Assembly: GCA_038049695.1 (NCBI GenBank)
Contig: CP142454.1
Coordinates: 17,306,501 to 17,370,500, forward strand
Origin: Cinnamomum chago
Lineage: Eukaryota; Streptophyta; Magnoliopsida; Laurales; Lauraceae
Direction: 5' to 3'
Length of the DNA stretch: 64,000 nt
In this document: positions 24,986 through 36,900 of the stretch, in pieces
Layout: each line of letters opens with the position of its first letter
How positions within the stretch are numbered: the first letter of the stretch is position 1
Made by a program: the position numbers and the translations under genes
The notes under the pieces: generated by a model
The model's database searches: none
Told to the model about the DNA's origin: nothing
The model's input: only the letters and a program-made list of their open reading frames with translations

Positions 24986-27900
24986 TGGCCTCCTGGTGCA
25001 TTGCTCTGTTACTGCTGCTGGCGCAGTGCTGTTGCTGCTGCTTTTGCAGTGCTATTGCTGGTGCTGCTGGGAGTCTGGGACTGTTGCAGTGTTGTTGGTC
25101 TGCTACTGGTAGCCTGGTATGCTGGTCTTCTCTCTTTCTCTTCTTTTCTTTGTTTCTTTTTTTTTTTTTTTTTGCGTTTTCTCTTGCTGATGTTGCTCTG
25201 CTGTGGGTGCGGGTTGTCGTCTTCTTTTATTTTCTCTTCCTTTTTCAGTCGCCTGGGGCTGGGCTGGTAGTAGGGAGTGTAGGGTTCCTGTTTTATTTAT
25301 TATTTTCTGATTTTTTTTCAGGTTTCTTTGTTCTGAAGTGGATGGATCTTGGACTCGGACTTAGCCGAGTCCGAGTCGGGTCCCGAGTCCTATTTTTTAA
25401 ACCATGCTACCAGGTACTGCTGCTACTCCTTGCTCATCTTCTTCTTCTCGTTCTCGTTCTTCTTCTCTTTCTTTTCTTCCTTTTTTTTCTTCCTTTCTCT
25501 CCGTCGGCTCCTAACTTTTCGGAGGTGTCCTTGTCGACAGTAAAAGGGGTAAATGTCCTAGACAATAAAAGGGCCAGCCCTTTTACATTCAGCCCCCATA
25601 AGTTTTGTTTTAAGACCTTAGACTCAAATACTACTCCACTTTACATCGGTATACTGACAATGAAAAGTCACTTAAAAAGTATTTCCATTTTTAGATTTAG
25701 CCCCCTCTTTCTCTCTCTACTATTACCGTTTATTTATATTTTTGGTAGTGACTTGGAAAATGACCTTTCTTGTCCAGTCATTCAATGTCCTTTTCTTTAA
25801 ATTATATTTTCCTCTCCTTGAAAAGTTGAAACTTCTTTCCCTCCCTCCATTTTAAGTTTAATGGCTGGAAGTTCATATTGGCCCACTTCACTGAGAGTTT
25901 TTGGGACCCACTTCTATTAGTTAATTAGGCATGTATGACGTATCATATATTACTATTACATGAAATCCATACCCGTATCCGTGTTGTATCTCCATGTCAG
26001 TATCATATTTTAAGTGATACCGTACCCGTATCCGTGTCCTAAATTTTTTAACATGCCGTGTTGAATCCCCGTTTCCCATACCCGTGTCTATATCCTTGGC
26101 CATATTTGGGCATCATAGGTTAAGACCCATATGAATTAATACCATATTGGGAGGGATAATTCTCCTAATCTCATCCTACCCTAGTTAGGCCCATAACTTA
26201 TTGACTGGACCACCGGGCCAGGCCCAGATGTGCCGGGCAGTGTCGCACCCATGTCGGGTAGTGTCGCACCCAAGCAAGGCATGTGGGCCGTGCCACGGGC
26301 CACAACCCTTGGCCCAACACGGCGTGTGCGTGGGGTGGGCTAGGCCTGGGTGGTCTAACCCACTTTACACCTCTAAACCTGACGCAATGCAACATATATG
26401 AGGACTTGACCCATGTTAGATTGGAATGGTGAAATAGAATTCATGTAGCTGACCTAACATCGTTGGGACAAGGCTTTGATAATGATGATGATCTAGGCAT
26501 ACATGTGCTTCCTTTCCTATAACTTTTGTTGTTGGATCTTTAACACCTTCCTCCTCTCTTTCTCATTAACCTTATCATTATTGGCTTTGAATGTTTGAAA
26601 ATTTTTTTTCTTGAGAGAAGGTTCCTTCATCATTGACTTTCAGAAACCTTTGGAGTAAACTATGCTTTCTTGGTGCAAATGTGATCTAGTCTAGGCTCAT
26701 GGCCAATTGGAACCGCCCTTGCCCTGCACAATTGTAGTGTTTTTCCCTCCTAAATTTAAAAGAGCCATAATTTAGAAACTTTATTTCTTTCTAAAACATG
26801 TTCTAGCAATTTTGTTTCTTTAAGAATTTCTCAGGAATCCAGCGCTATGGAAAGGAATCCTTTCAGCTAAAAGGCTTTTCATGGAGTATTATCATATTGG
26901 GTTGGGGGAGAGGATTCTCTTTTGGAAAGACCGGTGGGCTGGAGACAAGGCTCCGGTTGTCCAGTTTCCGGACCTCTTCAATTGCGCTGTGGATAAGAAT
27001 GCTAAGGTCAATTCTTATATGTCAAGAATTGGAGATATGGTGGTTTGGAGCCCCATTCTAAGGAGGAATTTAAAGGACCATTAGGAACCCTAACTCCTTT
27101 GTCTCCTTAACATACTAAATGGCGCGCATATCTTGGATGGAGGGGAGGATACTAGGGCGTGGTCCGCCTCTAAAGATGGGTTCTTCTCAGTCGCTTCTTT
27201 CTTCTTTGCTATTCATAAAAAAGTCCAGTGGAGAGGAACGCGATATGCAACATTTGGAAGATTAAGGCCCCTCCAAGGGTGGTCATCTTCGGATGGGTGG
27301 CCATCCAGAGAAGAATTCTAACTTTGGATAACCTAAGGAGGAGGGGGAGGATAGTGGTTAACCGTTGTCCCATGTGCTTAAGAGATGAGGAGTCGGTGGA
27401 CCACCTGATGGTGAACTTTAAATCCGCTCAGCGTATTTGGCGCTCGGTGTTAAAGTGGTTTGATTGCACTTGGGTGTTCCCAGAGCTCTTTGAGGCTTGG
27501 AAGACTCCAATTGGGGCCCCAAGAGGAAAGCAACTGTGGAGATAGTCCTTTCTTGCCATTCTTTAGACAATTTGGAAAGAAAGGAATTCAAGATGCCTTG
27601 AAGGGGTTGCTACCAGTGACAGCTGTTTGGTGGAGAAAACCAAGCTCTTAGTTGTGCTTTGGGCGTCCACCAGTCTGCCCTTTAAAGGATAATCTATAGA
27701 GCTATAGAAGATTATGCTGCATTGGATGGGGTTGGCTTTTTTATTTGCAGGGCCACCTTAGTTTCTGTTAGGGGCCCTCTCTTGTATCTTTTAGGGGTTT
27801 TGTGTCTTTTAACTTGTTAGTATATCTCTCTTGTACTGCTTGCTTTAGATAATGCAACGAAAGTAACTATTAAAAAAAAAAAGAATTTCTCAGGAATCCT

Positions 27901-30900
27901 GGTATAGAAAGTTTCCAAGTCTAGTGAGTCCTAGTTTTAATAAGACTAGGGTCCAATTTACAAATTCAGATGATCTTGATTTGGCCACTACTTCAGGAGA
28001 AAAAAAAATCAGAAATTGTCCTAAGAGTTTAAATGATGAACTTTCTAACATGTCTAAGTAGACCTGTTGCCTGCACAATTTTACCAGTTTTATTTTTTTT
28101 TTAAATTTTGAAGAGTTCTAATATTGAAGGTCTGTTTCTTTCTAAAATATGTTTTTAGCAGTTTGTTTTCTCTGTCATAGAATAGATATTTCCAAGTTTA
28201 GCAAGTCCTAGTTTTAGTAAGGCAAAAGTCAATGTTTTAGTAATGTTTCAAATAGGAAAGTAATTTTTAGTGGTGTCTCAGTTAGGGAAGTATTGTTTCA
28301 GTGATGTTTCAATTACGAATGTTTTCCAAAGCAGTCAACTATTATAAGGGAACTGAAATCTCTCCACTTTTTTTTTTTGGAATGATATGGATGTTATTAC
28401 ATGGGTCTATTCACTGCATCTATAGAATGCTGGAGATTGTCTTCTTTTTTAGACTAGATAGTATCTCGAGGAGCAACTTAATTTTGTCCTTCTATTGTGT
28501 GTTGGGACAGCCAAAAGAGACGCTGATGACTTTGATCATGGCTACATGACTTGTAACAATTCCAACTTTGAGTCTAGCCCATTTTTGAAATTCTTGAAGG
28601 GATCAAGAATAATCTGATTGTTTATATGGTGATCCCTAGGCTAGTGGAGATTGAGTCTTCCATTGAAAACCTACCAGCAAATGTGGGATTGTGAACATGC
28701 CTAAAATTGTTACATAATTGATAACCTGGAATTCAATGTAAGTTAGCGTGAAATCAGTATTATCTTATAAATTGATTTATAAGTGTTACTTGTTATTTTA
28801 TCTCAAGTGCATCATTTTAGGTTAGTTTTCACGGTCCTGCATCAATACAAAGCGTGGACTCTTATTGCATTGGAGCCTTCATTATTAGATATTGCTAGGT
28901 TTCTTTTACTTTGCAAACTGGAATCCCAAGTGATATCTCAAACTCGTTTTTAAATTTTTTTTTTTCAAATTCTAACACTATGATTAAAAACTATTGCTGT
29001 AGAAAATGTTGCTTGGAATGGGCATTTCCATTTGTTTTAATTTGGTAATTAGGTCAGTAGGCTCTTGTTTATGAAGCCACTCCCATTGTTGAATTCATGT
29101 CCTATGTTTGCTTTTGTTGTCTCCATGTCTAGCCCAGTGCCGCTGGTCTCGGCTGAGTGTCCCAGCTCCATTTGCTTCTTTTTCTTACTCATTTCATCCC
29201 AACTCCCACTCTCTCTTGGCTTCCAATTCAACTTGGACTCGGCCATGGCCAAGTCAGTCATAAAGGACTCGGTCAAGTCTCCCAGCTCTATTTACTTCTT
29301 CTTATCCCAACTCTCTCTCTCTCTCTACTTCTTCTTATTTATTCCAACTCTCTCTCTCCTCCCTTTCTTCTCTCATGGCTTTCAACTCCTCCGTTGCTTC
29401 CCCATTAGAAAATCGCTGCTGCTTCCATGATTCCATCCTCCTTTTTCTTCTTTAATGAAAACCAATCCCCCAATGCACATACTGACTCAGACCCGACTCT
29501 TCAGTCTACCCTCCTCCTTAATCTACCCTAGCCTTCTTCAATCTCTTCTCCACCACCTTCTGCTGTTGTTGTTGTCACCAACAACTTCATCTTCTTCCTA
29601 CCAAAAATTAAAAGGGACTTGTTCTGACTCGACTCTACCCAAACCCAATCCCTGCTGAGTCGGGGGCCGAGTCCATTTAAAACACTGTTCTAGCCTGGTG
29701 TTTTGGAACAGACTTCACCATCTGGTTTGATCAGTTTGGGCCAAAACGGACATTCTGGTGATCCGTATTTACTGGTTGTGCTTCTTGAACCCAAATCTCC
29801 ATGTAAAAACTGTGCATGGGATCCCCAAGCCATCATATGCACATCTTCAACACAACAAATGTTAGAAGCACATTTATAATAAAAGGCATTGATAACCATG
29901 TTGACAGATAATGAGTGGATCTGACTGCTTGGTCCACCAGATGGACCAAACTTCCCATGTAATTGGGTCAAGTTCTGGTCTGGGTCCATTGCAGCTTTTT
30001 ACTTCTATACCATGTAGGAAGAGGTATAGAACTGTTTATGTAACACATTATGAGCCTTGCTAAATTTTGGTATGTGGAGAAATTTCCTTGTGATTCTCTT
30101 TGTTGTGTTTCTCTTATTCTGCTGTCCTGTTCCTGCTTCCATTTTGACACCTGTGATATAGGACTGGGACAAGTTCAACTGAAGTTGGGAGATTTTAGAA
30201 GTTCTCTTTCAAACTTTGAAAAGGTTTTGGAGGTTTACCCTGAAAACTGTGAAAGTTTGAAGGTCAGTCACATGTCACTATTGTGATTCTGATTGGTGGT
30301 TGGAATGTTATGATGTCTTTACTTTCTACTTGCATCATCTGATTTTTTCATTCATTCTTTCTTCGACAAAAAGGCCGTTGGGCACATTTATGTCCAGCTT
30401 GGTCAGACCGAGAAGGCATTAGAAACGCTCCGGAAAGCTACAAAAATTGATCCGCGTGATGCACAGGTATAATGCTTTTGTTGGCTCATGCTGTGGTTTT
30501 AGTTGTTTTTTTTCTTTTTTTTAAAGACGGCAGAGCATATAGTTATTTACTTGTAACAGATCATTAGGCATAAATGCTTTTGGTCAGTAATTTTATCCTG
30601 GCATGCATCTTAACAAGCAAAATGCTACCCACACTGTCAATAGGTTAGTTATGTATCTCATTTCTTTAATGTTGCCATTTCATAGCAACACATTTGGATA
30701 TGGTAGCAACAAGCCAACAAGTTGTCTTAAAAAAAAAAAAACCCATGTTAAGGAATATAAATCCAAGGTGCGCGTCTGCATGCATGTGCATGCCTGCACA
30801 CCCTCACTCTTGGTGGTACGCACCCCAAGTTCTCCCAGGGTCGGTGGTAGACAGCCGAGTTTCACATTCATCCATGATCCAACCTATTTACACACTGTTC

Positions 30901-33900
30901 AATTGAATTTGATAAAAATGCAACTTATAATACCCTTAAACGTTGAGGGCCCAGGCCATTTACTCACCTAACTAGTCGGGTTAAGGTAGGGACCACGCTA
31001 GACTTGAATGTATACCCAATTTTCGTTAAGGATATAATGGGCCGGGTCTGTGGTGGACCTAGACTAGACCTGATTATGGTTATACAGCCAGATCCAACCA
31101 GGAAAACCCATCTCAAGACCTAAATATATTATATTATATATCTGCTTTACAATATTGTGTAATATTAAAGATATATTATAAATGATTATATCTACTTCAA
31201 TCATTCAATTGTTTTTAAATGGTAGGGACACGGGATCTGGCTATAGACCCAACTGGACCCCATCATCAATTGCGTTGAAAAAGTGTATTTGGGGGTGGTC
31301 AGATTCACTAGGAGGGGGTGTGATGGATCATAATGAGGGGATCCTGGAAAGGTGGGCCAGGCTAGGATGAAAGAAAATGGCAAGTTTGAAACTAAGTTGG
31401 GTTTGAACCATTTATATCGGGTCCTAACTCATAACTGTTTATCTGCATGTTTGCGTGTGTGCGGCCCCATGGGTATGGGTGCATATGTGCGTGTGTATGC
31501 ATGTGTCTCTATGTGGGTGGAAAATTTATTATTATGATCAATGTGACATAATTTCCATGTGCGTGTGCGTATGAAAATTTATTATTATGATACTCTTGAC
31601 ATACCGTTAGAACCAGTTTGTGGGCCCCCATGAACAGCCCTATGATCAATCTACTGCCCTCACACTCACTTCCACATCAGGCCAGAGATCCCAATTTGAC
31701 ACTCGTCCAACTGTTACTATTGGATTCAGTCATTCAGAAGCCATTTTTTCATTTATCATTGTTGATATTTGGGGCCTCAAAATCCCTATCTTTAATGATT
31801 CAATTATTTTGACTTTGGGCATCTGTGAACCATGCATAGACCTTCCCATCCCCTAGTCCCAATAATTGACACGCATTCAAGTGGGCCCCAACCATTAAAT
31901 GGTTCTCATATAGAAATGAGAACTTTCTCATGTGAACAAAGCCTGTACATGCAATAATGGGTCCCATGCTGTCTCTAGTGATGCTACATATACTTCCCTC
32001 TTGGGTTTTGCTCCTGTGCTTTCCAGTCAGCTAATTGAAGATTGTTGCAGGCGTTCCTGGAGCTAGGTGAATTGTTAATATCTTCTGATACAGGAGCAGC
32101 ACTGGATGCATTCAAAACTGTAAGATCCTTTCTCCAAAATATTCCCTTCTTGGCTGTTATTGTTTGTGATGGAAGTTTAAATTTTGTAAAGTACCTATTG
32201 AATTGTTGTAAAATACTGTTGGGTTGAACGATATGATATGAATGACTGTAAAGTACTCCTGAAATGCCCTAGAGTATATCTAATTGTTCTCATCCCCTGT
32301 TATGTCTTTACTTGTAAACCGTCCTGCCGAGTATTTCAGAATTCTTAATTAGGCAGTGGAGAAATTCCATAAGAGGATGATTGGAGATAGGAAAAGTCAA
32401 GCGCACTTGGAAAGTATGGCAGAGATGCACAAAGGAATGGAGGCCAAATTTCATCTACTATATCTGTGTTTGGATGTCAATCTACGGAATGTCATCTAGG
32501 CTGCTGGGGGATGCAGAGGAATTTGGCTCCTCTGCAATAGGCATCTCTGAATCCATCTGGGATGTGTTTTTATTGAGATGATGTTTGCGTTGAGAATTCA
32601 GGAAACTGAAATGTGGTAAAAATAAAATAGCCAATGGATTTTCTTATATGCTAACAAGTGCTCAACACATTGTTTGGGACTACTGTTGTGGTCGGTGTGA
32701 GGAAGCACAGTCCTGTGGGAGTATCATTTTGGCATTCAGCTACAGGTTACGAGACTTAGTTAAATTCCATCTTAGATCATTCTTTATCCGTTGGATGACC
32801 TCAAACAAATTATTCTAGGCGGCAGCACATTCTCAGATGGACCACTTTCAGAAGAATTGGTAGATTGTGGAAGTTTCCCGTTCCATCCGGCATAATTAAT
32901 GATGTCATGATACTAAATATAGATATAGTAAATCCTAAATAATGATCTTTGACTATTAATATTTTATTAGGTCTTAATATGATTGAGCAACATCAAATAT
33001 AGGTGTACAGATGCGAGCAACATAAATATAGGTGAACAAGTGCATCAGTATTCTTATTTTAAATTAGTACATCAATATACAACGTATATGACAAGGACAG
33101 GTCTGATACTCCCATTTATTTTAGTTACAAATGAAAATAAACATTGAAATGTAACATTTTCTAACCATTAAAAAAATGTAACATTTTCTAATATTCTTAA
33201 TTTTTTTGGATATTTCTTTGGATTTATTTTAACCTAAATTATATTCATGCCGACGATGGATTCGTATCACCGCAACCGATATGCATCGTCTAGTATGTAT
33301 CATTTTGGGTGCAACTGATATGCCCTTTGGAACTGCTTTTTGGTCCTTGGTTGAAAGATATTGTTATAAAGTACTATGGGGATTGTGTTTTTTTTTTTTT
33401 CACCCTTTTAACTTCCAATAACTGAGGGTATTGTTGTAGTTCTACTTACTATTGATGAAATATAATGGAGTGTTCTCCACATTGGAGAGCAATTTTGTTG
33501 CAAATTATTCTAGTGGAGAGACAATCATATTTCTCTTATCATGATGAGTGAGGCCGTTTGGTCGAGGAATGATATAATTCACGGAATGGAATTTGTCCTA
33601 ACTGGTGAAAAAATTGGCATTGTTTGCTTAGGTGGATTTTTCAATCTTTCGATTACCTGTTTGTACCATAATCTTGGCTCATTTGCGGGGACGACAATGT
33701 AATATTGGAAGGGTTTTGATTCCACTAGTAATTCCCAATTTCTTGCAAGCTTGGATTATTCCATTCCATTTCCTTACTAAGGGTTTTCAAGAGTTCAAGT
33801 GTGCTTCAACAAATGTGATCCTCTCTCGTCCCTTCTTTCTGTAATTGTTGTTGAAGCATTGAGTATATAAGAAAAAGCGAGCATGGAACATTTTTTTGGA

Positions 33901-36900
33901 TCTTGGAGATATTTGACTGCAGTTCCAGCAGAGGTTTTGGAATTTTTTGGATCTGGAATTGGTCCTTTTGCTGACCCGAGGATCCAGATCTAGAATCGAC
34001 TATAATCATGTTTTGGAAAAGATACATTTTAAGAGTTCACAGTTCTTGGATGGTATTGCCATTTGAGAGTCCACAGTGCATAGGCCACAATGTCGTTTTA
34101 AGTGCCTCACATGTAGCATAAAAGATCTATTTTTGGGGCCTACTGATCCAAATATCCTCATAATAACCCCACTTATGATCTCGAGTTGGATCTCCAGTGT
34201 TATAATTTATGCAGGATCCATGTAGGATCTGGATCAGGATCTATCTGATAAAAACATTACCAATTCCAGATACAGCGTGGTTCTGCCTTGGATCTACCTG
34301 TTTAAACCCCCCGTTTGAAACATGTGATAGGCTGTTCTCGTGCTCCCTGTAGGTATGTCCTATGCTTGTAGGTTCCCTTCTTCCACCCACCACCATGCCG
34401 ATCCCACCAACACACGTACACACACACACACAAAAAAAAGAGAGTCCATTCTGTTATGAATTACAGAATTTAGTTTCTATTCTGAACCGACCTACATATT
34501 TGTCAGTAATTGGTGGTTGATAATAAATAGAATGATTTGATTTGTTGTGGCTTTTATTACATGTCTTCTTATTAATTCTCTTTCATTACATGTCTTCTTA
34601 TTAATTCTCTTTTTGATGGCTGTTTCCTGTGATATCTTTATTTGCTCTCATATTTAAGAACTAAAGGTCTGTTGCTTCGTTAGATACACATCATAATATT
34701 TTTCTGTCCAATTTTATTTTCAATGCAGTGTGTATCTTCCAGCTAGTCTTTCCTTGAACAGAAGTGTGATTAAAATTTAAATAACTTGACAGGCACATGG
34801 TCTTCTCAAAAAAGGAGGGGATGAAGTACCTATAGAACTACTAAACAATATTGGAGTTCTTCATTTTGAGAGGGGTGAATTTGAGGTTTGCACTTAAAAA
34901 TCTAAATGCTGAGTTATAATTGTAGATGATTGTTTTCTTTTACAAGTTGCATTACCAGCATTTTCTTTCCTTTTGATTCATCTTTTGCCCGTTGTTTGAT
35001 CTTGAGTATTTATATCATTTGAAAGACTTGCATTTGAAATTCCTTCTTACAACCATTGACATTGTGTCTATCCGACTTCTCCGTTGCTTTTTACTATATG
35101 TACTTTTATCAGTTAGCCGAACAGATATTTAAGGAGGCATTGGGTGATGGCGTATGGCTTTATGTTATGGATGGTCGAATACGAAATTCCAGCATGGACT
35201 CCAGAGACTCTACTGATCAGTACAAGGACATGAAATTATTTCACCAACTTGAGGAAGATGGTGTCTCTTTGGAATTACCTTGGGACAAAGTTACAACACT
35301 TTTTAATCATGCCAGATTACTGGAGCAATTGCATGACACAGAGAAAGCAAATATTCTGTACCGGCTGATCTTATTTAAGGCAAGTTTTCTGGACCGGCTA
35401 TGTTTACATGTGTTATATCTTCCCTTCCGGTTGTTTCTTTAGATTATCGACTAGTGTTACTAATTTAGGCTTTTACTTATAACAATTTTATTCTTCGTGG
35501 AAGTTAAGTTGTAACATGCTACTAACTGGAGTTTTAAATATTCTTAATGTATTTTAGGACATATTGGCGCATGTCCATCATCATCATTATCATTATGATA
35601 ATCATCTAAGCCTTGTCCCAACCATCTTAGGGCAGCTACATGAACTCTATTTCTCCATTCGGATCTATCCTGAGCCAAATCCTTAGATAAGTTGTACTTC
35701 TTCAAATCTACCCTTACTGATTCTTTCCATCCATGTCCTCTTCGGCCTATCCTTTTTCCTTGGTGGGCCATCAACATGTGTAGAAGAACTTCTCCTCAAC
35801 AGTGTTGTTGCTGGCCTATGTTGGACATGTCCAAATCATCTCAAACAAGTAGGGTTAATTTATCCCCCATTGATGCTACCCTTAAATGGTCCTGAAAGCG
35901 CTCATTTCTGTTTTTATCTTTCCTAGTTTTACCACACATCTATCTTAACATTCTCATCTCTGATACATTTATTTTGTGCATGTATTGCTTTTTGATTTTT
36001 CCAAAATCCTACTTCATAGGTCATTGCTGGTCTAATTGTTATCCTATATAATTTTCCCTTCAATCTTGTTGGTATGCGCTAATCACATAGCATGATAGCA
36101 ATCCAAAAGCAGTGTTCCACTTCAACCATCCTACTTTATCCTATGTTCGAACATCTTCCTTAATCTCTCAATCCTTACTAGTTATCGAGTCAAGTTATCG
36201 GCTTGAATCTCTGTGTTATCTCTTGAACTTCAATTCTTGCAGGAGTTTAAGCTCTTTGCACATCCCCACTAAAGTTGCAATTTATATATTTTGTCTTTGC
36301 ATGATTTAAATCCCTTATCTATATATGAAGTTGAAGGGGATTGTACAACAATACCCTTTTCACCACCACCACCAACATCATCAAAGCCTGTATCCATCAA
36401 ATTCATTATTTTATTGATTTGGTAATTATAGTGGCACTCATTACTTGGTACATTTTGACACTGGACACCATGTGAACTGTAGTATATCACTGATCATAAT
36501 CACTAACACAGGAAAGAATACATTCTCTCCTGCAGACTCAGACAAAATTTGAAAGTAGCCGTCTTGTGTGTGTGTTTTCTTTTTATTTTTTATTTTTAAT
36601 TTCTGGTGTCTGATCATTTCCTAACATGTTATATATATATTTTTTCCAGTACCCAGATTATTTAGATGCTTACTTGAGGCTGGCTGCAATTGCCAAATCT
36701 CGTAATAATATTCAACTTAGCATTGAATTGGTATATTCTCTTCTTTGGTCTTTTTAATTTCTTTCTTAATAATATTCAACTAAGCATTGAATATATATGG
36801 TTTTTTTTTTTTTTTTTCAGTCTTGTTAACTCTCCCTCCTGATTTGTGTCATATAACAACCAGATGTCTTTCTTGTTATTTAGATAGGGAATGCTCTCAA

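Larger units (their letters stand above)
24394..26118. mobile_element. TIR element B nested in element A
   Basis: The left end is ctatgatacccggatacgg. The right end read backwards is ctatgatgcccaaatatgg. The 8-bp flanks gttgagac (24386-24393) and gttaagac (26119-26126) match at 7 of 8, as expected for a hAT-type insertion. No transposase was recognised inside. Confidence 0.75.
23959..26375. mobile_element. hAT-like TIR element A inside the LINE
   Basis: The ends are tagaggtgtaaaacgggtt and, on the other strand, tagaggtgtaaagtgggtt. Subterminal regions are rich in GGGCCGTGCCGGGC-like words, typical of non-autonomous plant hAT elements. Flanking 8-mers gatttgac and aacctgac agree at 5 of 8 positions, consistent with an old target duplication. 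It interrupts the LINE tail, whose reading resumes at 26376. Confidence 0.75.
23105..26490 (+). mobile_element. LINE (non-LTR) reverse transcriptase relic, split by insertions
   Basis: Plus-strand translation in broken frames shows LINE reverse-transcriptase features. The catalytic box reads LFVDD near 23385-23400, followed by a NAKLE..SLESKGFKISYLKAKYM-like thumb region. The C-terminal segment KWMCGKARKDRIR..EHIGEHFGV is at 23716-23830. The 3' end resumes after the insertion at 26376-26490 with the widespread tail ctgacctaacatcgttggg and a gat-rich terminus. Stops and frameshifts are frequent, so it is long dead. Confidence 0.8.
22966..30161 (+). other. CTR9 intron 9 (7.2 kb), transposon graveyard
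   Basis: The largest intron of the gene. In order it contains a LINE relic split by a stack of TIR elements (23105-26490), a second LINE with a 19-bp target duplication (26841-27880), AT-rich sequence (27900-29050), and a CT-rich segment with ggactcgg/ccgagtcc motifs (about 29120-29690) related in motif content to the element at 24751-25405. Donor GTTAGT, acceptor TATAG. Confidence 0.8.

Noticed and set aside
24916..25800. 294-codon open frame, the longest in the window
   Set aside because: It starts in a GA repeat, is leucine/phenylalanine-rich low complexity, crosses the end of a nested transposon and matches no family.
32340..32590. Possible extra CTR9 exon or captured gene in intron 12
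   Set aside because: CTR9 is continuous and conserved from exon 12 to exon 13 without it, and the segment has stops in a continuous reading.
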